NCBI GenBank assembly: GCA_937926355.1
Contig: CALAZP010000192.1
Coordinates: 1-15,839 of the forward strand
DNA length: 15,839 bases
Direction of reading: 5' to 3'
Source of the DNA: an uncultured Saprospirales bacterium
GTDB taxonomy: Bacteria > Bacteroidota > Bacteroidia > Chitinophagales > Saprospiraceae
Made by a program: the position numbers and the translations under genes. How positions within the stretch are numbered: position 1 is the first letter of the stretch; each line of letters opens with the position of its first letter. The notes under the pieces were generated by a model, which saw only the letters and a list, made by a program, of their open reading frames with translations, did no database searches and had not been told where the DNA came from. Positions 1 through 7,349 of the stretch are shown here, piece after piece.

Positions 1-692
1 ACGCCATCGCCAACTGCATCGACAAACTCAGTTTGAGCTAAAGAAGGATTGACATTGGACATTCTCATCGCAATAGTTGCTCTGATAGAATTGGCAAATT
101 TAGCCCAATGAGCCATGTCACCACCTAAGATGAAGTCTCCTTTGACACCTGCTCCACCCATCTGAGCAACCGCTTCCTTCAATTCCTTAATCAAGTCTAA
201 ATAAATAGTTTCTTGATCATCATAAGCGGGCTTCAAATTGGTTCTTCCTTGAAGAGCCTGAGAATAAGGAAGTGGTCCCCATCTGTCAGTCATGAAATGA
301 AAGAAATAGGCACGCATAATTCTCGCTACTGCAATTTGATTCTCATTAGAACCACTAACTAAAGCATCAGATTTAGTTTCCTCATTGGAGTTGATCTCAA
401 TAATGTGATTAAGATCAGCTAAAGGACCAGTATACCAACCGTTAAAATCATAGTTTACCGTAACGTATCTTGATCCATCTGTATACTGGGTTTGAGAAAA
501 CATTTGGGTGTAGAACAACTCATCTGCTCTACCTACCACGCTAGCTACTGACCTTAAACTACTTGTAAGAAGTGTTTCCGGTGCTACCGACGTGGTATTA
601 TTGGGATCGATATTGATGTCGCCGAAATCTCCACATCCCACTGCTGAGAGCATTGCTGCGGATAAAACGCCAACTTTAAAAATATTCTTCAT
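1..692 (-). CDS. SusD/RagB-like outer-membrane lipoprotein (5' part; truncated by the window edge)
   Basis: About 230 N-terminal residues are visible, read on the minus strand from the ATG at 692, with no stop before position 1. The protein opens with a short basic and hydrophobic leader (MKNIFKVGVLSAAMLSAVGC), where Cys20 is the likely lipidation site, so it should be an exported surface lipoprotein. After it come the N-terminal features of the SusD-like family: an early INIDPNN stretch (typically DPN in this family), a YFFHFMTDRWGPLPYSQAL helix region, and AHWAKFANSIRATIAMRMSN. SusD proteins cap their SusC barrel and bind the substrate at the cell surface. The gene starts 70 nt downstream of the susC-like stop on the same strand, the standard susCD order, so the two are probably co-transcribed. 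The sequence resembles the shorter SusD-like subgroup often linked to non-glycan or unknown ligands, but the substrate cannot be assigned. Confidence 0.93.
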   Translation of the reverse strand, partial: MKNIFKVGVLSAAMLSAVGCGDFGDINIDPNNTTSVAPETLLTSSLRSVASVVGRADELFYTQMFSQTQYTDGSRYVTVNYDFNGWYTGPLADLNHIIEINSNEETKSDALVSGSNENQIAVARIMRAYFFHFMTDRWGPLPYSQALQGRTNLKPAYDDQETIYLDLIKELKEAVAQMGGAGVKGDFILGGDMAHWAKFANSIRATIAMRMSNVNPSLAQTEFVDAVGDG

Positions 693-762
693 TTTGAATT
701 ATTTTGAAACTGTGCTTGAGCCAACCTTAAGATAACAAAGGATTACTCAAACTAAAATAAAT

Positions 763-3700
763 TTAGAAACCAACTTTCAAGTTAAGACCAATTGATCTAA
801 CCCCTGGTAGAATACCGTTTTCCTGGAAAACATATCCATTAGAACCAGGAGAAATTTCAGAAGGATCAATTCCATCTACATTGCTATGAATCAACCAAAG
901 GTTTCTCGCAATCAATGAAATAGATGCATTTTGAATTGGCAAATCACCTAATACACGCTTAGGAATAGAATACCCCAAACTTAGTTCTCTTAACTTCAAA
1001 TAGCTGGCATCGTAAATCCAGTTTTCATTCAGAGCGAATAAATTGTTGCTGAAATAAGTCTGAGCATCTACATAAGCTGTATGTGGCGTTCCGTCTGCCA
1101 GTACACCCTCAACTTTGACACCACCACCAGCAGCAACCTCGTCTCTGATTGGATTGCCTTTGTCATTCGTTCCAACAGTTTCCAAACCAAGTCCAGAATA
1201 GGCGTTAAACATTCTCGTTACTGAGTGGAATTGACCACCTACTTGGAATTCTAAAAATGCGCCAAAGGTCAAACCTTTATAGCTAAACATAGAACGAAGA
1301 CCACCAGTCAAATCAGGAAGTACACCACCCAATTCTTTATTATTCTCCCACTGATATCTTCCAGCTTCGTTAATGATTTTCTGACCTTCCTGAGCACAAC
1401 CGTTGCACTCATAAATTTGAAATCCTCTACCTCTGAAAGTTCCCCATTCTCCATCTACTGGTGCATTGATGGATAATCCTCCCCATCCCCAGCCATCTAA
1501 TCTTTGGTTGGTCAAACCATCTGCCAATTCCAATACCTGAGAGTTGTTTCTAGCTCCATTCAATGTCAAATCCCAAGCCAAATCACTAGTCTCTACCACA
1601 GTCGCAGTTAAGGCTAATTCAACTCCTTCACTTCTAATCTTACCTGCATTGATAATCGCAGAGCTAAACCCAGAAGAACCAGGAACTGCAATAGTGATAA
1701 TTTGATCAGCAGCATCAGTTCTGTAAGCGGTGAAATCAATTCCAATTTTGTTATTGAAAAATTTCAATTCAACACCCCCTTCATAAGAAGAAGAAAGAGC
1801 TGGCTTTAAATCTTGATTGATCAAGGTATTGGGCAATCCAAAAGATGGGAAATTTCCGAAAGGAGTTCCAGCACCATAAGTAAAGTTAGTATTGTAAGCT
1901 CCAATATCAGAACCAACCTGTGCGAAAGACGCTCTTAACTTACCAAAAGAAAGTACACCGCTGTTCATCAATTCAGAGAATACAAAGCTACCTGTAACAG
2001 ATGGATACAAATAAGAATTGTTATTCACTGGAAGCGCTGAAGACCAGTCGTTTCTAACTGTGAACCCTAAATAAGCAAAAGACTTATAGCCTAAAGTAGC
2101 GCCACCATAAAGAGATCTAACTACTTTTTCAGACATAAAGCTGCTTACGCTTGGTCTATCGATAGAAGCTTTGATATTGAATAAATTAGGTGCATTTAAT
2201 CCACCAACGGTCGCCATACTGTTGCTTCTGTAATCATTTACTCTTATGTTAGCACCAAAGTTGGCATCCAAAGTAAAGTCTCCAAAGTTCTTATTGTATT
2301 GAGCAATGAATTCATAATTGTCTTCAACACCATTGATTACAGTTTCTGCATAGCCATCCTGATCCAATCCACCAGAAGCTGTTCTGGTTTCAATTCGCTG
2401 AGAATAGCTGTCTCTTCTAAAGAAAGCTGCTGCAGTCAAACCTTCCACAATTTCATAGCTCAAAGAGATATTACCATAATATCTATCTCTGCTATCGGTA
2501 GGATAGTTTTCAAATACACTAAAGAATGGGCTGTCCCAATATAATGGTCTCAAGTTCGTCGCACTTCTGATATTCCAAGAACGGAGAGTACCATCTGGAT
2601 TTTTATAATCACGAAGTCTATCCATGTCCAATTGTCTTTGGAACCACTGGTTGAAAGACAATACCGCGTTATTACCATTATAACCAAAAGTTGGACGGCC
2701 TAAAGCATCTGTTCTAGCTACATTGATGTTAGCGCTTGCAGTTAACTTGTCTGTTAATTTAGTGGAAGCATTCAAAGAAAGGTTGTTTCTACCCAACTTA
2801 GAGTTAGGAATAACACCTGTCTGAGATACATTGGTGAAAGACAATCTGAAAGTGGTGTTTTCATTTCCTCCAGAAAGCGATACGCTATTATTGTAAGTCA
2901 CTCCTGTTTCAAAGAAATTTCTTACGTTATCAGGGTTGCTTTCTAATGGAATCTGCTTACCGTAGTCGTCTCCGGCAAACCAGCTCCACCATGGTCGATA
3001 TAATGAACCGTCCATTCTTGGTCCCCAGCTTTCATCCGCAGCATAATTCAAAACATTGTAAGTTTTTCCATCGACTGGGTCAACAGCTGAAATATAGCTC
3101 TGCGTGTAACCACCAGCATATTCATTCTGGTATTCTGGAAGTATATACACATTCTCAGCTGTTACACTTGAATTAACTGTAATACCTATTCCATTGCGCT
3201 TTCCACCCTTTTTAGTGGTAATCAAGATTACTCCATTAGCACCTCTGTTACCATAGATAGCAGTAGCCGCAGGACCTTTCAATACAGATACATTTTCGAT
3301 GTCATCTGGATTGATGTCAGACGCTAGGTTACCATAATCAACCCCTCTATAACCTGCAGAGAAGTTGCTATTACTAATAGGTGTACCATCTACAACGAAT
3401 AAAGGTTCGCCACCATATAGGCCATTGGCTCCTCTAATTCTAATTTTAGCAGATCCACCAATAGAAGCACCCGATGCACTAATTACTTGAACACCAGCTA
3501 CTTTACCAGTTAAAGAAGAAACAACGTTTTGGTCTCTAACCATGGTTAAAGCTTCACCGCCAACTTCTTGAACTGCATAACCAAGAGATTTCTTTTCCCG
3601 CTCAATACCTAGAGCCGTAACTACAGCTTCAGTTAAAGTAACCCCTTCTTGAAGGATTACATCAAGCGTTCCAGAGGAAGCCTCTAATTCTAAAGTGGTA

Positions 3701-3927
3701 AAACCCGTGTAGCTAATTACAAGCGTTTGAGGACCTTCAGGCACCTCCAATGCGTAATTACCATCAAAGTCAGTAATGGTACCTACTGTTGTACCCTTTA
3801 GCAAAACACTAGCACCAATCAGAGGTTCTCCATCCTGACCAGTAACCGTTCCCGTAACAGACCTTTGCGCGAAAGTTGCTCCTAAAACAAACAACATCAT
3901 CGCAAAAACCATAGAGAGTTTTTTCAT
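763..3927 (-). CDS. SusC/RagA-family TonB-linked outer-membrane transporter
   Basis: This 1054-residue protein has the full SusC architecture. Residues 1-20 or 21 are a Sec signal peptide (MKKL start, hydrophobic core, ATFAQ). Residues about 22-95 are a carboxypeptidase-regulatory-like beta sandwich (SVTGTV, GEPLIGASV, GTITDFDGNYAL). A linker TEAVVTALGIEREKKSLGYA (99-118) is typical of SusC proteins and leads into the TonB plug (to about 243), with EPLFVVDGTPI, DDIENVSVLKGPAATAIYG and ANGVILITTKKGGK. The rest is a long beta barrel ending in an aromatic-terminal strand (NLKVGF). The family imports oligosaccharides, peptides or other large nutrients with energy from TonB-ExbBD, together with a SusD lid, which is encoded directly downstream. 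Length and domains are normal. One oddity is a CNGC motif at residues 841-844 in a loop. No polysaccharide-degrading genes are in the window, so the substrate is unknown. Confidence 0.97.
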   Translation of the reverse strand: MKKLSMVFAMMLFVLGATFAQRSVTGTVTGQDGEPLIGASVLLKGTTVGTITDFDGNYALEVPEGPQTLVISYTGFTTLELEASSGTLDVILQEGVTLTEAVVTALGIEREKKSLGYAVQEVGGEALTMVRDQNVVSSLTGKVAGVQVISASGASIGGSAKIRIRGANGLYGGEPLFVVDGTPISNSNFSAGYRGVDYGNLASDINPDDIENVSVLKGPAATAIYGNRGANGVILITTKKGGKRNGIGITVNSSVTAENVYILPEYQNEYAGGYTQSYISAVDPVDGKTYNVLNYAADESWGPRMDGSLYRPWWSWFAGDDYGKQIPLESNPDNVRNFFETGVTYNNSVSLSGGNENTTFRLSFTNVSQTGVIPNSKLGRNNLSLNASTKLTDKLTASANINVARTDALGRPTFGYNGNNAVLSFNQWFQRQLDMDRLRDYKNPDGTLRSWNIRSATNLRPLYWDSPFFSVFENYPTDSRDRYYGNISLSYEIVEGLTAAAFFRRDSYSQRIETRTASGGLDQDGYAETVINGVEDNYEFIAQYNKNFGDFTLDANFGANIRVNDYRSNSMATVGGLNAPNLFNIKASIDRPSVSSFMSEKVVRSLYGGATLGYKSFAYLGFTVRNDWSSALPVNNNSYLYPSVTGSFVFSELMNSGVLSFGKLRASFAQVGSDIGAYNTNFTYGAGTPFGNFPSFGLPNTLINQDLKPALSSSYEGGVELKFFNNKIGIDFTAYRTDAADQIITIAVPGSSGFSSAIINAGKIRSEGVELALTATVVETSDLAWDLTLNGARNNSQVLELADGLTNQRLDGWGWGGLSINAPVDGEWGTFRGRGFQIYECNGCAQEGQKIINEAGRYQWENNKELGGVLPDLTGGLRSMFSYKGLTFGAFLEFQVGGQFHSVTRMFNAYSGLGLETVGTNDKGNPIRDEVAAGGGVKVEGVLADGTPHTAYVDAQTYFSNNLFALNENWIYDASYLKLRELSLGYSIPKRVLGDLPIQNASISLIARNLWLIHSNVDGIDPSEISPGSNGYVFQENGILPGVRSIGLNLKVGF

Positions 3928-3960
3928 AATAGGTTATTTAGTTTTTAAAAAATTAAAAGA

Positions 3961-3968
3961 CAAAAGTA
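3961..3968 (-). promoter_or_regulatory. Bacteroidota -7 promoter box upstream of the susC-like gene
   Basis: Read on the minus strand this is TACTTTTG, an exact match to the Bacteroidota -7 consensus TAnnTTTG. It lies 33 nt upstream of the susC-like ATG, so transcription would start with a leader of roughly 25-30 nt. I do not see a good -33 TTG element at the usual distance (only a TTTA), so the call rests on one box. It implies susCD can be transcribed separately from pdxJ. Confidence 0.45.
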
Positions 3969-4017
3969 AAGCAAAAATTTTTAGTTAAATGTATGTTAAC
4001 TCTCAACTTAACGTTTA

Positions 4018-4035
4018 GCAGCATTTATTTGCTGC
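4018..4035 (-). terminator. Hairpin just after pdxJ, possible terminator
   Basis: The sequence contains the perfect inverted repeat GCAGCA/TGCTGC with a 6-nt AT-rich loop. It begins 7 nt beyond the pdxJ stop codon and lies between pdxJ and the susC-like promoter box. There is no clean run of T after it on the minus strand, so it is not a textbook intrinsic terminator. Its position between two separately regulated genes is the main argument for a transcription-ending or mRNA-stabilising role. Confidence 0.4.
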
Positions 4036-4042
4036 CTTTAAG

Positions 4043-4756
4043 TTATTTTAAGCGCTCCAAATACATCGAAATAGTATTACTTAGTCCGTAATACAAAGCG
4101 TCACAAATCAGCGCATGACCGATAGAAACCTCCATAATATGGGGAACTTGGCTAATGAAAAAACTTAAATTATCTAAATTCAAGTCATGCCCCGCATTGA
4201 CTCCCATCCCTAGTGATTCCGCTAATACCGCTGCTTCAGCAAAAGGCTTGACCACCTCTGGTTGCCTCTTTTTAATTCCATCAGCATACGGACCGGTGTA
4301 CAATTCTATTCTATCCGTTCCCGTCTCCACTGCTGCTTCCACCATTTCCCGAAGGGGATCTAAAAAAATACTAACCCGAATACCCTTATCCTTAAATTGT
4401 TGAATAGTCGATTTCAAAAAAGCAGCGTGTTGAATCGTATCCCAACCATGATCAGAGGTCAAGGCATCCGGAGCGTCGGGAACCAGCGTCACCTGATGGG
4501 GAGGATACTGCAAGACCAGGTCGATAAACTCAGCAGTTGGGTTACCCTCAATATTGAACTCTGTTCTAACAACCTCCCGTAACAAAGGTATGTCATCATA
4601 CCTAACATGACGCTGATCCGGCCTGGGGTGAACCGTTATTCCCTGTGCACCAAAATCCTCACAGTCAGTAGCAACTTGAAGTAAATTGGGCATATTACTA
4701 CCACGAGCGTTTCTTATTAAGGCAACTTTATTAAGATTAACACTTAATCTAGTCAT
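4043..4756 (-). CDS. pdxJ: Pyridoxine 5'-phosphate synthase
   Basis: PdxJ condenses 1-deoxy-D-xylulose 5-phosphate with 3-amino-2-oxopropyl phosphate to make pyridoxine 5'-phosphate in the cytoplasm, the ring-closing step of DXP-dependent vitamin B6 synthesis. With the start at 4756 the protein has 237 residues, close to the E. coli enzyme (about 243). Diagnostic segments are MTRLSVNLNKVALIRNARG at the start, TVHPRPDQRH (residues 41-50, His43), FNIEGNP (Glu70), LVPD, and VNAGHDLN (His190), which match the conserved active-site positions of this TIM-barrel family. An in-frame TTG at 4780 would add 8 residues, but ATG at 4756 is preferred because the protein family begins with this MTRLSVN-like sequence and a promoter-like box at 4778-4785 overlaps the TTG. 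The gene is divergent from the CPBP protease gene. Confidence 0.97.
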   Translation of the reverse strand: MTRLSVNLNKVALIRNARGSNMPNLLQVATDCEDFGAQGITVHPRPDQRHVRYDDIPLLREVVRTEFNIEGNPTAEFIDLVLQYPPHQVTLVPDAPDALTSDHGWDTIQHAAFLKSTIQQFKDKGIRVSIFLDPLREMVEAAVETGTDRIELYTGPYADGIKKRQPEVVKPFAEAAVLAESLGMGVNAGHDLNLDNLSFFISQVPHIMEVSIGHALICDALYYGLSNTISMYLERLK

Positions 4757-4777
4757 GGCTTTTTTCAATTTATTTTG

Positions 4778-4807
4778 CAAAACTAATTTACTTTTACGCC
4801 ATGCAAA
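4778..4807 (-). promoter_or_regulatory. Promoter of pdxJ, with its -33 box inside the divergent gene
   Basis: On the minus strand, TAGTTTTG (4778-4785) matches the Bacteroidota -7 consensus TAnnTTTG exactly. A TTTG (4804-4807) lies 18 nt upstream, a plausible -33 element. The expected transcription start is around 4773, giving a leader of about 17 nt before the ATG at 4756. The -33 box lies within codons 2 and 3 of the divergently transcribed protease gene, so the two genes' initiation regions are physically nested. Confidence 0.6.
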
Positions 4808-5664
4808 ATCTTTTTTTTTCCTTCTTTATTCTGCTCCTATCGATTTTAATAGGAATCTTATTCGGCAATTTGAGTGTTCTACTCTTGGCTGAATTGTTAG
4901 ACAAAGATCTCCACAATATTTTAGATTTCCATTCCAGCTGTAGTCTGGAAGAAAGAATTTTTCTCAGAGGTATTAATTCTCTTAATCACCTATTTACTTT
5001 TTCCTTAGCTCCCCTGGCAGCAGCTTATTTTTTATATAAAAAAGAATGGATAACCGAAATTGGATGGGTAGAGAAATTAAAAGGCAGTCATGTATTAATA
5101 GGAATTGCTTTTATTTCCATTTCCTTTCCCTTAGCTCAGCTTTTATACGGGATCAATCAAGCCATTCCGATGCCTGATTGGGCCTTTCAAGCGGAGCGGG
5201 AAACCGAACAATTGCTTTTTTGTATCCTTCAAATGCAATCTCTCCAAGAGTTAATTGCCAATATTTTAGTTATAGCCGTATTGCCTGCTTTTGGAGAAGA
5301 AGTCCTTTTCAGAGGATTTATCCAAAAAAGACTATCTCAGCATATTCCAGCCTGGGCTGCCATAACGCTTACTGCGTTTTTGTTTAGCGCAGTCCATTTC
5401 CAATTTGAGGGTTTTTTGGCTCGCTTCTTATTAGGGGGAATCCTGGGATTTGTTTTCCACCAAACGCAAAACCTTTGGGTCCCCATCGCTACTCACTTGT
5501 TTTTTAATGGATTACAAGTCTTGGTGTATTATTTTTTCGGAGAACAAGCCATTAATCAAGAAGTCCCAGATATACAAAGTATGCTACTCCCAGGAATAAT
5601 TTCTCTCCTTTTGCTGGTTTTATTTGGTTATTTTTGGAAAAAGAAAACCAACCATGTCCACTAG
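4801..5664 (+). CDS. CPBP-family intramembrane metalloprotease (CAAX protease-like)
   Basis: The 287-residue protein is strongly hydrophobic, with an N-terminal transmembrane segment (about 5-32), others near 62-80, 98-118 and 150-163, and a helical C-terminal half ending in a lysine-rich tail (FWKKKTNHVH). It carries the three signatures of the CPBP (ABI/Rce1-related) family: EExxxR as GEEVLFRGF (Glu166, Glu167, Arg171), FxxxH as FSAVHF (His199), and HLFFNG (His232, Asn236). These residues form the active site of this glutamic/metallo intramembrane protease fold. The bacterial substrate is unknown. It is first in a plus-strand cluster and its last 11 nt overlap the start of cdsA, so translation is probably coupled. 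Codons 4-7 contain a run of nine T. There is almost no leader: a TACTTTTA (4789-4796), one mismatch from the -7 consensus, ends 4 nt before the ATG. Confidence 0.92.
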   Translation: MQNLFFSFFILLLSILIGILFGNLSVLLLAELLDKDLHNILDFHSSCSLEERIFLRGINSLNHLFTFSLAPLAAAYFLYKKEWITEIGWVEKLKGSHVLIGIAFISISFPLAQLLYGINQAIPMPDWAFQAERETEQLLFCILQMQSLQELIANILVIAVLPAFGEEVLFRGFIQKRLSQHIPAWAAITLTAFLFSAVHFQFEGFLARFLLGGILGFVFHQTQNLWVPIATHLFFNGLQVLVYYFFGEQAINQEVPDIQSMLLPGIISLLLLVLFGYFWKKKTNHVH

Positions 5665-6463
5665 GATAGTCTCGGCTCTGATTTTTGGAATATTAATGAT
5701 TGGCGTGCCGCTTCTAGGATATTATCCCACTATCCTATTATACCTGTGTATTACTGTAGGTGCCGCTTGGGAATGGTACCGGTTAGAATCGTTCCCACCA
5801 CCTTTAGCATGGTCCTCTAGCCTCGTGACTGTCTTTCCTTTATTCGGGATTCATTGGCTTCAAACCACCCCCCACTTGAAGGAAGAGCGTTACTTTCTTT
5901 TTCTTATACCAGTTGTTTTTTTTATGTTTCTCATTGGAATTCTTTTATCCAAGGGGAACCAACCCACAAGGAAGGCAGGACATATCGCAGCTGGGTGGAT
6001 ATATATAGGATTTTCATTTGCATGTATTCCTGTCTTGCTGCTTCAAGAGTATGAATATCAGCCCCACATACTACTCGGGATTCTTTTACTAACTTGGAGC
6101 AATGACAGTTTGGCGTACCTCATCGGCTCAGCAATTGGCAAAAAACCTTTGTTTAAAGCCGTATCTCCCAATAAAACTTTGGAAGGTTCTTTTGGTGGAT
6201 TAATTGGAACCTTAATAATAGTTTGGATCATCGGACTTTTAATACCCAATTATTTTACCCCTTTTTGGTGGGGAATGGCTTTGATCTGCACCGTATTTGG
6301 CACTTTAGGCGATTTAGTAGAGTCGATGTTTAAAAGACACTACCAAATCAAAGACACTGGCAATATTATGCCCGGACACGGTGGACTTTTAGATCGTTTT
6401 GACGCAATGATTCTCATTCTTCCATTTGCCACCATTTGGACCATTCTTTATCCTTTACTTTAA
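5654..6463 (+). CDS. cdsA: Phosphatidate cytidylyltransferase (CDP-diacylglycerol synthase)
   Basis: CdsA is an integral membrane enzyme that makes CDP-diacylglycerol from phosphatidic acid and CTP, the branch-point precursor of bacterial phospholipids. The 269-residue protein is polytopic, and residues 224-250 match the CDS family signature: S-x-F-K-R, then K-D-x-G (KDTGNIMP, 233-240), then HGGLLDRFD (242-250). SPNKTLEGSFGG (171-182) is the other conserved family segment. I chose ATG 5654 (MSTRIVSAL), because the longer reading starts at a TTG (5624) deep inside the protease gene and adds a basic stretch unusual for the family. The start overlaps the protease stop by 11 nt, and psd follows after 9 nt, so the three genes should form one transcript. 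Confidence 0.96.
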   Translation: MSTRIVSALIFGILMIGVPLLGYYPTILLYLCITVGAAWEWYRLESFPPPLAWSSSLVTVFPLFGIHWLQTTPHLKEERYFLFLIPVVFFMFLIGILLSKGNQPTRKAGHIAAGWIYIGFSFACIPVLLLQEYEYQPHILLGILLLTWSNDSLAYLIGSAIGKKPLFKAVSPNKTLEGSFGGLIGTLIIVWIIGLLIPNYFTPFWWGMALICTVFGTLGDLVESMFKRHYQIKDTGNIMPGHGGLLDRFDAMILILPFATIWTILYPLL

Positions 6464-6472
6464 TTTTTCATC

Positions 6473-7123
6473 ATGGGCATTCATCAAGAAGGAAGAAAAT
6501 TCTTACTCAACACCTTAATCATTTTTGGAATTTTTTCCATCCTACTATTTCTCTTCATCCCCACATTCGCACCCTATCTAACAGGTGGCTTGGCCATCTT
6601 CTACCTCCTTTTTTTGCAATTTTTTAGAAATCCATCTCGAAACATACCCCTGGCTAGTGATGAATTGATTTACGCTCCCGCTGACGGAAAAATCGTGGTG
6701 ATAGAAGAAACAGAGGAAAACGAATACTTTAATGACAAAAGGATTCAAATTTCGATTTTTATGTCTCCCCTCAATGTTCACGTAAATAGATACCCAATCG
6801 ATGGAACCATTGAATATTACCAATACCACGAAGGGCTCTATTTGGTAGCTATGTCGCCAAAGTCCTCTCTTGAAAATGAAAGAACCTCAACGGTCATAAA
6901 AGGTAAGCGAGTAACCCTTCTGGTTAGACAAATTGCGGGCGCTGTAGCCAGAAGAATCATCAATTATGCCAAAGTCGGTCAATCTGTTGTTCAAGGAACA
7001 GATATGGGTTTCATTAAATTTGGATCGCGAGTGGATATTTTTCTGCCAACCAATGCACAAATAGCAGTAGAGATTGATCAAATGGTTAAAGGCAATCAAA
7101 CAGTTATTGCTCGGATGGTATAA
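6473..7123 (+). CDS. psd: Phosphatidylserine decarboxylase, short pyruvoyl type
   Basis: This 216-residue protein belongs to the short phosphatidylserine/archaetidylserine decarboxylase family, which makes phosphatidylethanolamine at the membrane using a pyruvoyl group generated by self-cleavage. Two hydrophobic segments at about residues 11-30 and 37-50 anchor the N-terminus. The catalytic landmarks are APADGK (Asp71), SPLNVHVNR (His103) and FIKFGSRVDIFLP, in which cleavage between Gly184 and Ser185 would leave the alpha chain with its pyruvoyl cap. FGSR replaces the LGST of the long E. coli enzyme, as is normal in the short family. It lies 9 nt after cdsA, the enzyme two steps earlier. Phosphatidylserine synthase, the step in between, is not in the window. 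It is probably the last gene of the transcript, because the next gene is convergent. Confidence 0.95.
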   Translation: MGIHQEGRKFLLNTLIIFGIFSILLFLFIPTFAPYLTGGLAIFYLLFLQFFRNPSRNIPLASDELIYAPADGKIVVIEETEENEYFNDKRIQISIFMSPLNVHVNRYPIDGTIEYYQYHEGLYLVAMSPKSSLENERTSTVIKGKRVTLLVRQIAGAVARRIINYAKVGQSVVQGTDMGFIKFGSRVDIFLPTNAQIAVEIDQMVKGNQTVIARMV

Positions 7124-7349
7124 TCCGCCTTATACTTTAGCATTTTATCTATACACCTACGGTAAAAGAACCTTTTAGATTCTCTTCACAACACATCCAA
7201 ACAAGCTGAGGAATAGAAAACTAAGTGCTACACCTGCAGTAAAAAGACCTATTGGTAAATAGAACTTCATGTAATTCGTGGGGATTATAGAGAATAAGAT
7301 ATAAAGTCTTACACCTGCGGTAAAAGAACAGATTGAATGCCCGTAAGCA
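7124..7349. other. Convergent intergenic region psd/mscS with repeats and no clear terminator
   Basis: This 226-bp spacer separates the 3' ends of psd (plus) and mscS (minus). It is AT-rich and contains the degenerate short repeat described separately and one short minus-strand reading frame. The only small hairpin seen is AATGC/GCATT (7336-7351), which overlaps the mscS stop codon and is followed on the minus strand by a T-rich stretch. It is too weak to call a terminator with confidence. Confidence 0.6.

Noticed and set aside
2299..3176. Short plus-strand frames opposite the susC-like gene
   Set aside because: They are antisense shadows without recognisable features. The minus-strand frame is continuous and has full family architecture.
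763..3927. Mobile or phage element around the susCD pair
   Set aside because: No integrase, transposase, terminal repeats or tRNA target site is visible, and composition seems similar to the flanking core genes.
4757..4780. Extended pdxJ start at TTG 4780
   Set aside because: It would lie on the -7 promoter box, and the family begins at MTRLSVN, which matches ATG 4756.
5624..5653. Extended cdsA start at TTG 5624
   Set aside because: It would add ten residues encoded deep within the protease gene. ATG 5654 gives the normal N-terminus leading into the first membrane helix.
6578..7099. Minus-strand frames opposite psd
   Set aside because: They overlap the conserved psd active-site segments in antisense and show no family features.
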